Part shown: positions 13,008 to 22,879 of the stretch, one piece after another
How positions within the stretch are numbered: position 1 is the stretch's first letter
Layout of the letters: the number at the start of each line of letters is the position of its first letter
Source: Tolypeutes matacus
Lineage: Eukaryota > Chordata > Mammalia > Cingulata > Chlamyphoridae
Direction of reading: 5' to 3'
NCBI GenBank assembly: GCA_026826555.1
Contig: JAKSZT010053764.1
Span: forward strand, 34,472,357 to 34,536,356
DNA: 64,000 bases
Made by a program: the position numbers and the translations under genes
Notes under the pieces: model-generated
Database searches by the model: none
Told to the model about the DNA's origin: nothing
The model's input: the letters and a program-made list of their open reading frames with translations, nothing else

Positions 13008-13591
13008 TGTGGCGGTTTGACATTGTTTATAAAGTCCAAAAATAGATGTTGGATTATGTTTGTAAAGTGGTCTGTACCTGGGCATGATTAAATTATGATT
13101 AGGGCTTTGATTGGGCCATGTCAGTAGGACATTGAGTCCCTGCCCCCTTGGTGCATGGGGACTCACAGGGAAAACTACACGGCAGAGAATAGAGTTAGAA
13201 TTTTGATGCAGAGCCTGGGGAAGTAAAGACATGGAGAAGGAGGATGCAAGGGAATTTTGAGCTGGAGCCCAGGAAGAGAACACAGAGGAGAAGAACACAG
13301 AGGAATAAGAGATGGCTTCTTAGACATGGCAGAAGCCGCAGAGCCATTCACCTGATAGTCTACAGTTGGCCTTGTCGAGAGAGCACAGCAGCTGAGTCTG
13401 GAGAGAAATGGAGCCCTGGGAAGAGAGGAACCCAAAAAGCCTTAACTCTTAGCAGACGTTGGCAGCGATCTTGGCCCAACACGTGGTGATAGACTTTGGT
13501 GAGGGAAGTAGCTTATGCTTTATGGCCTGGTAACTGTAAGCATCTACTCCAAATAAATACCCTTTATAAAAGCCAAAAAAAAAAAAAAAAA
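13008..13591 (+). mobile_element. MaLR-type LTR ending in poly-A
   Basis: Starts TGTGGCGGTTTGA, a start common to this LTR group, and runs through purine-rich U3 to an AATAAA at about 13552, then CTTTATAAAAGCC and a pure A-run (13575-13591). The LTR at 24600-24673 continues past the same point to AACTAAAACA. This copy instead stops where a transcript would be polyadenylated, which suggests a retroposed LTR transcript. The frames at 13175-13489 are incidental. Confidence 0.65.
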
Positions 13592-13812
13592 GCTGAAATC
13601 ACATCACACTTTGCTGAAAGCTATCTCCCTGATTGATGTAGATGTAATCAGCTATCTATACAGTAAACTCACTGGTGACTAAAGTCCATAAATGTCCTTG
13701 TATTACAATTAGCCCAGTGGTTGCTTGACCAAACAACTGGGCACAATTACCTGGCCAAGTTGACTCATTAGCCTAACTATCAAACCACCTTTTGGTTATT
13801 TAAATAGTACTC
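13592..13812 (-). mobile_element. LTR-like repeat fragment, inverted partner of 15500-15720
   Basis: Read in reverse it contains GTCAACTTGGCCAGG, GTGCCCAGTTGTTTGGTCAAGC and TAGCTGATTACATCTACA. These match the order of words in 15510-15650 (GTCAAATTGGCTAAG, GTGTCCAGTTGTTTGG, GGCTGATTACATGTACA). The family is not identified with certainty; the behaviour fits an ancient LTR or MaLR-related repeat. Confidence 0.55.
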
Positions 13813-14389
13813 TAAGAACACTTGTGAAGGAGTGTTTGTTTGAATACCAATTTTTAAATGTTTGGGGTGCATACTTAGGAGTGGTATTGCTAGGTTATAT
13901 GGCAATTCTATGTTTAACTCTTTGTGGAACCAACTGTTCTTCTGTGTAACCAATGTTTTTCATAATGGCTATACCATTCTACATTCCCACCATCAATATA
14001 TGAGGAATCCAATTTTTCCACATCCTCACCAACATTTATTTTCCATTTTGTTTTTATTATAGCCAACATAGTGGCTGTGAAGAGGTATCTCACTATGGTT
14101 TTAATTTGCATTTCCCTAATTACTAATGAAGTTGAGCATCTTTTAATGTGCTTGTTGGCCATTATATATCTTCCTTGGAGAAATGTCTATTCAAGTCCTT
14201 TGCCCTTTTTTTTTTTTTAAATCAAGTTCTTTGTCTTTTTGGTGAGTTGTAGGAGTTCTTCATGTATTCTGGATATCAAACTCTTAGATGATTTCCAAAT
14301 ACTTTCTCTCATTTTATAGGCTATCTTTTCACTTTCTCGGTAGTGTCATTTGGTAGTGCAAATACTCTAAGACATTTGCAATATAAGTG

Positions 14390-14535
14390 ATATTATTTGT
14401 TTTTTTAAATAAAGAAACCAAGCTGGCAGTAAAAAAATCATCCTTAGGTCACATAAATAGAAAGAACCAGAATATGAATTTAAAAACAGGGATATCTGAA
14501 TCCAAAGCCTGTGCTCTGATCATTATTCTCCTTTA
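14390..14535 (-). mobile_element. MIR-like SINE (antisense)
   Basis: Reverse-strand MIR signature: AAATAAAGAAACCAAGCTGGCAG, TCCTTAGGTCACATAAATAG, CAGAATATGAATTTAAAAAC, then TCCAAAGCCTGTGCTCTGATCATTATTC. The order fits MIR tail to head, decayed. Confidence 0.6.
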
Positions 14536-14784
14536 GTTTTCATACACCCCATATGATTGGACCTTCCTGGAGTTTGATTCTTCCCAATCTTCATATAATC
14601 TTAAATAAACAAACTCTAGCATCTGATGTAATCCTACATATTTTACTATGACTATGTATATTACTTATGATGCAGTTTGTTTTTCTGCTTTATTACCGGC
14701 TTTATGCATTCTGAATCATAGTTTCTTATGATAAGCCTTGTGATCCAGGTTATTGTGATTTATCGTTGAATTTTTTTTTTCTGG

Positions 14785-14931
14785 TGTGTGTGTGTGTGTG
14801 TGTGTGTGTAAGATCCCAGGTGCAGGCAGAAGAGAGTAGGTAGTATTCAAGGGTATCAAATGAGAACAGGTGTATTTTATAATATCCCCTTCAGCTGCCC
14901 CTCTCCTTCTCTCCCGCTCTCCTTCTCTCCC

Positions 14932-14978
<47 letters not shown>

Positions 14979-15008
14979 CTCTAGCTCTCTAGCTCTCTCG
15001 CTCTCTGA
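14785..15008 (+). repeat. (GT)n and (CT)n microsatellites
   Basis: About 12 GT units at 14785-14808. A T/C-only tract at 14893-15008 is dominated by CT with scattered CG and AG variants (CTCTCGCTCTCTAGCTCTC). Confidence 0.9.
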
Positions 15009-15309
15009 GTATATATAGCACACACATATGTATATATGTATGTATATGAATATAATATTTTAAAAGCAAAATAGAAAGACTAATGTTAAAATCTAAGCCA
15101 ATTTATAGATCAAAAGAAAAATATATCACAGTCTTTTGCCTTGTTTTAAAAATAATTCTTGTTGGAATATTCATTTAATTACAGCATTAAAAATTCTAAT
15201 TGGGCAATACAAGACATATGGACAGATAACTTAAATTTTAAAAAATTTCTTCAAGAGACATAATCACAGCTTAGACCTAAAATCCTTTTTAAGCCAAAAA
15301 CTCTCTCAT

Positions 15310-15415
15310 CAAAAATTTATTATATGGGAATTCCCTATACTTTCTGTGTAATTTTTCTGTAAACCTAAAACTTTTCTAAAAATAAAGTTTATTATTACAA
15401 AAATATTTTAAATAA
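15310..15415 (+). mobile_element. Old L1 3' terminus
   Basis: GGGAATTCCCTATACTTTCTG, TTTTTCTGTAAACCTAAAAC, TTTTCTAAAAATAAAG and an A-rich tail are the standard old-L1 3' end. 5'-truncated to about 100 bases. Confidence 0.65.
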
Positions 15416-15499
15416 ATCTAACACGCAAATTAATGTTTCCTTTTGGTAGATAATAATTGCTATGCAACATTGTATATACTTATATTATTTCATATTACT

Positions 15500-15890
15500 T
15501 GTGATGATTAAGTTTGCGTGTCAAATTGGCTAAGATATGGTGTCCAGTTGTTTGGTTCAGCAAGTGCTGGCCTGATTATTACTGTACTGATTTTTTGTGG
15601 ATTTAAATCGTCAGTAAATCGAATGCATCTTTGGCTGATTACATGTACAATCAACAACAGAGATTACCTTCAGCAATGAGAGAATTCTTGCCCAATCAGT
15701 TGAAGGCTTTAAAAGGAGAAGTGATGATTTCAGCGGTGAAAAAGAAGAATTTCCATCTCTACTTCATCCAGCCAGCTTCTCCTGGGGAATTCATCAGAAA
15801 CTTCCATTGGAGTTCCCAGCTTAATTACAATAACTATTTCCCTGATTTTGCCTCAATTCTGTTACCAATATGGCTGACACAATTCTAACC
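15500..15890 (+). mobile_element. LTR-like ancient repeat
   Basis: Starts TGATGATTAAGTTTGCGTG and runs about 390 bases. The first 200 bases are repeated in inverted orientation at 13592-13812, which shows it is a dispersed repeat. An 85-codon frame at 15631-15888 lies wholly inside it and is not considered a gene. Confidence 0.55.
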
Positions 15891-16632
15891 TTAATATGTG
15901 GTGTGTGTCACCACTGACCAAATTAATTTTAATAGTCTTATTGGGTGTATATTCCTAGGCACAGAAAATTAAACATAGCATAGTGAACTTACCGCTCTTC
16001 CTTGAAAACCTAGTTTAAATGATTTTTCCTTGTTAGAAACTTTTATGACTTCTTCAGGAAAATTTAGTTGTTTCAAATTCTGTGCAGTCATTGCCATTTA
16101 AATATCATTTACCATACTGTATTTAATTGATCTGGCGATAGATATTTAGATAGATAGATAGATACACATATATCCAATGAAAAATCTATGCCATCAGAAT
16201 ATTTCTTGAAGAATAAGAAATTTAATAGAATATTCATTTTTCACAGCAGCTGATATCATCAGCTTGCCCATTCTCACCACATTTCCAAATCAAACAAACT
16301 TTCAGTGTTTCAGCTCAAAGCTCACTTTCCTCCTAAACTACTCCTGGGTTATTTGAGTTCATGGCTTTTCTCTTTCCTCTTATTCTTAGAGAAACTATGG
16401 CCAGAACCACTCATCTAGACATTATTGCTTACTGTAAGTCCAAGCAAAGAAATTTCTTGGGAAGAAAACCTGTAAAGCCAAATCCTGCCATTAAAATGAT
16501 CCTGACCATCCAAAGTTTCAATATATCACTTAAAACATCACAAAGGGAAACAAAAATTTATTTCATTATCCAAGTCAGACTAACGCGCCTTAATACATAT
16601 TCCAATTTAGTTATTTTTTTTTCTTGAATAAC

Positions 16633-17214
16633 TTGTTAGGCAGAATTCTAGTGACTCCTAATGATTCTTACCTTTGTATAATCACCTCCCTTTTAAGTAT
16701 GAGTGGAACCTGTGAACATGATGAAGTACCACTACTGTAATTGTTATGTTCTACGGCACAGTGGCCCATAAAATAGGATGATTATCTTGGTGATAATTTG
16801 TCTGAATGAGCCCTTTAAAAAGAGTTTTCTCATGCTGGTCGCAGAAGTGGGAGTCAGGGAATCTAAGTGTAAGAAGGACTCCTTGCACAGTTGATGTCTT
16901 TGAACATAGAGGGGCATGTGGACAGCCTTTAGGTCAGAATAGCCACCGTGACAGCAAAAAAAAAAAAAAAAAAAAAAAAACAGGAAATTCAATAGAAGGT
17001 ACTGAATTCTGTCAACAATCTGAATGAACTTGGGAGCAAATTCTTTGCCAGAGCCATCAGATAAAAGCCCACCCCGGCTACTGCCTTGATTTTGACCTTG
17101 CGAGACTGAACAGAAATCCCAGACTTCTGACCTAAAAAACTGTGAGATTATAGATATTGTTTCAAGCCACTAAGTTTATAGTAGTTTGTTACTACAGCAG
17201 CATAAAACGAATAC
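16633..17214 (+). mobile_element. MLT1-type (ERVL-MaLR) LTR
   Basis: Begins TAGGCAGAATTCTAGTGAC and ends CTACAGCAGCATAAAACGAATACA. Before that come an AACTGTGAGATTATAGATATTG block and TTTCAAGCCACTAAGTTTATAGTAG. These are the ends of an MLT1-like solo LTR. An A-run of about 26 at 16956-16981 lies inside. The frame at 16744-16992 (minus) is incidental. Confidence 0.7.
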
Positions 17215-17229
17215 AATTAAGCAATTCCC

Positions 17230-19590
17230 AAACCTACCTAGAAACATTTACATGCAGGTATATAGAGCAACAAATGTTTTCATTTCTTTTGAGTAAGTAA
17301 CTAGGAATGGGATGGTTGGGTCATAGGGTAAGCACATGTGAAAGTGCCAAACAGTTTTACAAAATGGCTGTACCATTTTACATTACTGTCTGCAATATAT
17401 CTGACTTATAGTTCCTCCATATTCTCTCCAGCATTTTTTATTGTATTATTATAATTGTTATTTTTGTCATTCTGGCAGATATGTTGAGAAATGTTATTGT
17501 GGACTTAATTTGCATTTTCTAATGATTAAGGATGATGAGTAAGTATCTTTTCAAGTGCTTATTTGATATTCTTAGCTCTTCTCTGCTAAGTATTTTCTCA
17601 AATTTCAGTCACTTTCATAATGGGTTATTTGTCTTCTCATAAATGAGTTGTAAGAGTTGTATCTATATTCTGGATACAAGTTTTTTAAATTAGTTATTTG
17701 TTTTGAAAATATTTTCTCCCAATATATGGATTCTATTTTTACTTTCTTAAAAGGATCTTTCAAAGAGCAGATATTTATAATTTCGATGAAGTCAAATATA
17801 TAAATTTTTTTTTTTATGAATTCTGCTTTGAGTCCTATATACAATTTTTACTATCTCAAATAATCAAAATTTTTCTTTTTTCCTAACCAGAGGTTTTATT
17901 TTAGATCATTTTGATATAGGATTCATTTCAAGTTGATTTCTGCATATGGTATGGAATAGATTGAAGTTCATATTTTTATATATTGATGTCTAATTTTTCC
18001 TGCACCATTTCTTAAAAACACTATCTTTTCTCATTGAATTACACTGGAAACTCTGTTGGAAACTAATTGATCATATGTGTGTGGGTATATTTCTGTGCTC
18101 TATATTCTGCTCCAAATAACTATACACACACACACACGTATATACTCTTAGGCCGATATCACACTATTCTATTTCTATAATTATTTTAATTAACCTTGAA
18201 AGCAGGTATTGTGAGTCCTCCAAATTTGCTCTTCCTTTTCAAAATTGTTTTGGCTTTCCTAATCCTTTTGCTTCTCAATATTAATTTTAGAAAAAGACTA
18301 TCAATTTCTACAAAAAGCCTTCAGGGTTTTTATTGGAATTGTGTTGAATCTATAGATCAGTTAGGGGAGAAGTGACATCTTAACAGTATTTAGGCTTCCA
18401 ATCTATGAAATTTCACATTTATTTAGGTCTTCTTTGATTTCTCTTATCAGTGTATATAATGAACATATTTTATTAGTTTTATCCCTAAGTATTTCATGTG
18501 TTTTGGGTGATATTGTAAGTAGTATTTATCTTTTAATTTCAATTCCAGTTTTTCATTACTAATTTGTAGAAATTCAAGTATTATATTGACTTGTGTCCTG
18601 AGAACTAACTAAATACATTTTTTAAATCTAGGGACTTTTTTGTAGATCCTTTGGTATTTTCAATATAGACAATATTGTTATCTGTGACTAAAGATAATTT
18701 TATTTCTTCCTTTCCAAGCTTTATGACTTTTATTTATTTATTTTTTGGCCTATCCCTACTGCACAGTACAATGTTAAATAGAAAAGATGAGATCTGCCAT
18801 CCTTATTTTGTTTCTCCTCTAACAGGGAACGCTCTCACTCTTTCACTATTAAATATAATGGTAGCTGTATTTTTCCATAGATGCCTCATTAGGTTTAAGA
18901 AGTTCTTTTTTACTTATAATTTGCTGTTGATCGTTATTATGAAGATTAGATGTTGTCAAAAGCATTCTCTGTATCTATTGAAAAGCTCATAAGCATTTTT
19001 TTCAAACATCTTTTCTACATCTATTGAAAAAATTGTAAGGTTTTTCTTTTTTATTCTGTTGCTATGGTGACTTGATTGATTGATCTTGAATGTTTAACCA
19101 AACTTGCATTCTTCAGATGGATTCTAATAGTCAAAGTGTATAATACTTTTCACAGATGGTGATTACAAATTGTGAGTATTTTGGTAAGGATTTTTGTGCA
19201 TATGTACATAATGGATATTGTTTTACACATTTCCTTTCTTGCAAATCTTTTTTCCGGCAGGTTAGGGAGAGGCGGTAGTTGATATGGCAATGCTGACATT
19301 ATAGAATGAATTTCTAAATGTTATTTGTGTGTGTGTGTGTGTGAAAGCTTTTGTTTAGACTTGGCATCAATTCTTTATTATGTGGGATTCACCAGTGAAG
19401 TCACTTGGACCTGACATTTTCCCTATGGAAAGATTAACTATGAATTCAATTACTTTTATAAATATAACACTATTCAAGTTACCTAATTCTTTTTGAGTGA
19501 GCTTTGGTAAACTGAATTTCAAGACATTTGTACATTCTATTTTTATGTTATTAGATTGGCATAAAGTTTTTTGTTCATTATAGTATATTC
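17230..19590 (-). pseudogene. Ancient L1 ORF2 remnant (antisense)
   Basis: A long decayed L1M ORF2 read on the minus strand, from C-terminal region (left) towards RT (right). Plus-strand markers typical of antisense ORF2 are TGGGTCATAGGG near 17320, CAATTTCTACAAAAAGCC near 18303, GGAATTGTGTTGAATCTATAGATC near 18335 and ATTTAGGTCTTCTTTGATTTC near 18422. No long frame survives. A (GT)n lies at 19325-19344. Confidence 0.7.
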
Positions 19591-19597
19591 TTGTCTT

Positions 19598-20105
19598 ACT
19601 TTTTAAACTTTCTATATTGAAATACTTTCAATCTTAAGAGGACAGTTGCAAAAATAATACAAACCCCATATAGAGAACTTCAATATACCCCTGGCCCCCA
19701 CCAGATACCCAGAACTGCCACATCTGCCATTTGCCCCTCCCTTCCTCCCTCCCTCTCTCCATTCCTTCCTTCCTTCTCTCTCCCCTCCCTCCCTTTCTTC
19801 TTCCTCCCTTCCTCCTTCTATCCATTTATCAATCCATCTTTATGAACAACTGGGTATATGTTGTATATACATCATGCTCCTTTAACACTTAATACTGCCA
19901 TGTACATTCCCTAAGAACACGGATATTCACTTATGTAGCCACTTCAAATGCAGTTAAGTTCAAGAAATTTAATATTGACATAAAGCTTATAGTGTATTCC
20001 AATTTTTTTCATCTGTCCCAATAATGCCCCTTTGACCCTTTCCTCCTCCCTAGTTAGATCCCATCCAGTATAATGTATTGCACTTATCTGTCATTGTTCT
20101 TTAGT
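19598..20105 (-). mobile_element. Old L1-type 3'-UTR segment with polypyrimidine tract
   Basis: Plus-strand words AAGAGGACAGTTGCAAAAATAATACAAACCCC and CCATATAGAGAACTTCAATATACCCCTGG fit an antisense old-L1 3' UTR. A T/C tract of about 80 bases (19735-19818) interrupts it. Subfamily not assigned. Confidence 0.5.
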
Positions 20106-20111
20106 CGCTCC

Positions 20112-22290
20112 TCCTTCTTTTTTTTTTTTTAGTCATAGAAACATATAAACAGCATAAAATTTCCCATCTCAACAACTCCAAAGCAAACCATTCAATATTA
20201 ATCATATTCACAATACTGTAGTATCTTCACCAACTTCCATTACTCTAACTTTTCCATCTCCCCAAACAGAAACACTATCCCCATCATGCATTAATCATTG
20301 CCCCTGCCCGCTGCCCCGGCAACATCTACTCTAATTTCTGTATCCATGAGTTTACATATCCTCTGATATTTTCTTTGTAAATACCATGGCTTAAATTTAA
20401 TATCCTAAATCTAGAAACAATCTCTTTTGCTTTGATACCAACTTAACTTCAATAGTATACACAAACTATGTTCCTATACCCCTCCATCCCCCACCTTTAC
20501 GTAGTTCTTCTCACAAATTACATGTTTATATATTATGAGTCCAAAACCATTGATATATCACCACATTTTATACATTTGCCTTTTAAAGTCTGCAAGAAAT
20601 AAAAAGTGGAGTTACAAGCCAAAAATACAATGGTACTGGCATCTATAATTACCCATGTCATTACCTTCACTGAAGATCTTTATTTCTTCCTGTGGCTGTG
20701 ATCTATTGTCAGTTGTTCTTTGCTTTCAATCTGCAGAACTCTTTTTAGCATCTCTTTTAGGGCCAGTCTAGTGGTGATGAACTCACTCAACTTTTGTGTA
20801 TCTGGCAATGTCTTAATCTCTCCCTCACTTTTGAAAGCTAGTTTTGCTACGTATAGAATTCGTGATTAGCAATTTTTTGCTTTCAGCACTTAAAATCTCT
20901 CTTCTCACTACCTTCTTATCTCCATGGTCTGGTGAGAAAGCACAACTTAAACTTATTGAGGCTCCCTTTTACATGACATATTGCTTCTCTCTTGCAGCTT
21001 TCAGAGTACTCTATCTTTGGCATGCAATATAGTTTGATTATAATATGCCATATTATGAGTGTATTTGGGTATATCCTGCTGGGATTTCACTGAGCCTCTT
21101 GGATGTTTGTTCATGTCTTTCACTAAATTTGGGAAGTTTTCAGCCATTATTTCCCTGGCCCTTTCTATCTTTTTTTTTTCTTCTGTGGGATGCACAAAAT
21201 ATGTATATTGGTATGCTTGAGGTTTAACAGGCCTTAGACTCTTTACTTTTCTTCAATCTTTCTTTTTTCTGCTCCCAGACTGAATGATTTCAATTGTCTT
21301 ATCTTCAAGTTCACCGATTCTTTATTCTGCCAGCTCCAATATGCTACTGAACCTTCCAGGGAATTTTAATTTCTCTTACTGTGGTCTTCAGTTTGGCTCC
21401 TATCATAACTTCTATACTTCTATCAATATTTTCTTTATGTTGGTCTATCATTTTCCTGATTTCCTTTAATTTTTTTTCTTTTAATTTTTAAAATTTTTCT
21501 CCTTTATTTTTTTATCCTAGTTTTCCTATAGTTCTTTGAGCATATTTAGGACATTTTTCTTTTTTAAAGTTTTTGTCTGGTATGTCCCGGGTCTGGTCCT
21601 ACTCACTGATGGTTTCTAATGCTTTAATCTTCTTCTTTGCCTGAATCATTGCTTCCTGTTTCTATGAATGTTTTAGAACCTTTCGCTGAAACCTGGACAT
21701 TTTGATATTTTAATGTGTGCAGCTGGAATTTAGATTCTGAGGTGTCTGTTATTTAACTCTGTATACAGCTAGTTTTATGACAGAGTTTTCTTTAATGCTA
21801 GGAGCTAACCAAAAGGGGGGGGGGCAGAAGAAAACACTGATTGACCCGTGCAAGACCTGCACAAGAACTCTCCTTAAGAGCGTATCCATACAATTAGTTT
21901 AAAGAATAACTCCAGGCCTAAGCATAGGGGCTGCCCTGATCCTTTCTGCACATGCATCTTTTCCTGGGATGTGCATGTGACCCAAGGAATTACCACGTTT
22001 ACACATCTACAAATGTCCCTCTTCCCTAGAAAACAGTTTCTTTACAGTGTCAGGCAGTGCCCTCTATGTCCTACAGCCAGCAATCCCTTGCCCCAGAAAG
22101 CACAACTTGACTGATCTCCCACAGTCCTCTGGAGGACAGCTCTGTGAATTACACATAGGGCAAGTTCTGGTAGGATGAGCCCCTCAGGCCACCACCAGAT
22201 AGAATGGAGAAGACATTCATACTTCCATTATGTCTATAAGGGTTACTCTGCTCATTCTGTAATCAGGACCTGATTCTGTAATTCATGCCA
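20112..22290 (-). mobile_element. HAL1-like (half-L1) element: ORF1 without ORF2
   Basis: Reverse strand. A T-run at 20118-20130 is the tail. 20131-20690 is a 3' UTR. From about 20690 rightwards the sequence is directly L1 ORF1 C-terminus (the reverse reading includes GAATTCTATACGTAGCAAAACTAGC, then an acidic KSEGEIK-like block), and ORF1 continues towards about 21500. Upstream ORF1 and leader sequence run to about 22290. There is no ORF2 between ORF1 and tail, the arrangement known for HAL1. All frames are interrupted. Confidence 0.6.
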
Positions 22291-22374
22291 AGTATATGAG
22301 TGGTGGGGAGGGGCCAGCCAGGGCACCACAAGATCCTTCCATTTTTGTGTGTGTTTTTTCCCTCCCGTTTTCCT

Positions 22375-22500
22375 TTTTCTTTATTAGAAAAGTTTTGGGT
22401 TTACAGAACAATCTTGCATAAAATACAGGATTCCTATATACCACCCTATTATAAATATCTTGCATTTTTGTGGAACATTTGTTACAATTGATGATAGCAC
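22375..22500 (-). mobile_element. L1 3' terminus (antisense)
   Basis: Plus-strand reading TTACAGAACAATCTTGCATAAAATACAGG, TTCCTATATACCACCC and GTGGAACATTTGTTACAATTGATG is the reverse of the L1 3' end group seen at 27520, 28800 and 47620. Confidence 0.6.
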
Positions 22501-22879
22501 TTTTTGAAATTTAGTAAACTTTATTTCAACTTCAAAAAATAATATAATGGACAAAAGGCAGCTTAACAAATTATGGAAGCATTACTTTAAAAAATTCTGT
22601 CCAGGCACATTTATCTTAATCTTAAAAACAAATTCAATTGTTTCTTCATTTTTCAGAAAGAGAAGTAAATGAGCACAGATTGCCTAAATCACATGACCAA
22701 GGTCTCCTGTTAATGAAGAGAAAACAAAATGCTTGATCATATTAATATCTCAAAAAACTAAATTCCATATTCCTTATTTTTTACTTTCAGCATTGATATC
22801 ATGACTTTGTTGCCTTTCCTACAAAAATATTACAATATTACCGTTAATATATTATGAATAATATTATAATGAATGTATA
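22501..22879. other. Unassigned, possible MIR remnant
   Basis: AT-rich. Around 22655-22715 the words AGAAGTAAATGAGCACAG and ATTGCCTAAATCACATGACCAAGG recall an antisense MIR core, but the match is weak. Confidence 0.3.

Larger units (their letters stand above)
11275..14360 (-). mobile_element. Old L1 3' half, split by later insertions
   Basis: Three collinear minus-strand pieces of one old L1. 11275-11460 is 3' UTR (read on plus: GTATACAATTCAGTGGCATTTAGTACATTC). 12785-13007 is 3' UTR into the ORF2 end (GGGATCATACAATATGGGCC, ATAATACTGTTGTCTG, TTATTTATCCATTTATCAG). 13815-14360 is the ORF2 C-terminal region (AGGAGTGGTATTGCTAGG, CATAATGGCTATACCATTCTACATTCCCACC). The gaps are filled by the REPS2 pseudogene (about 11461-12784) and by LTR-derived material (13008-13812). 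All frames are broken. Confidence 0.75.
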
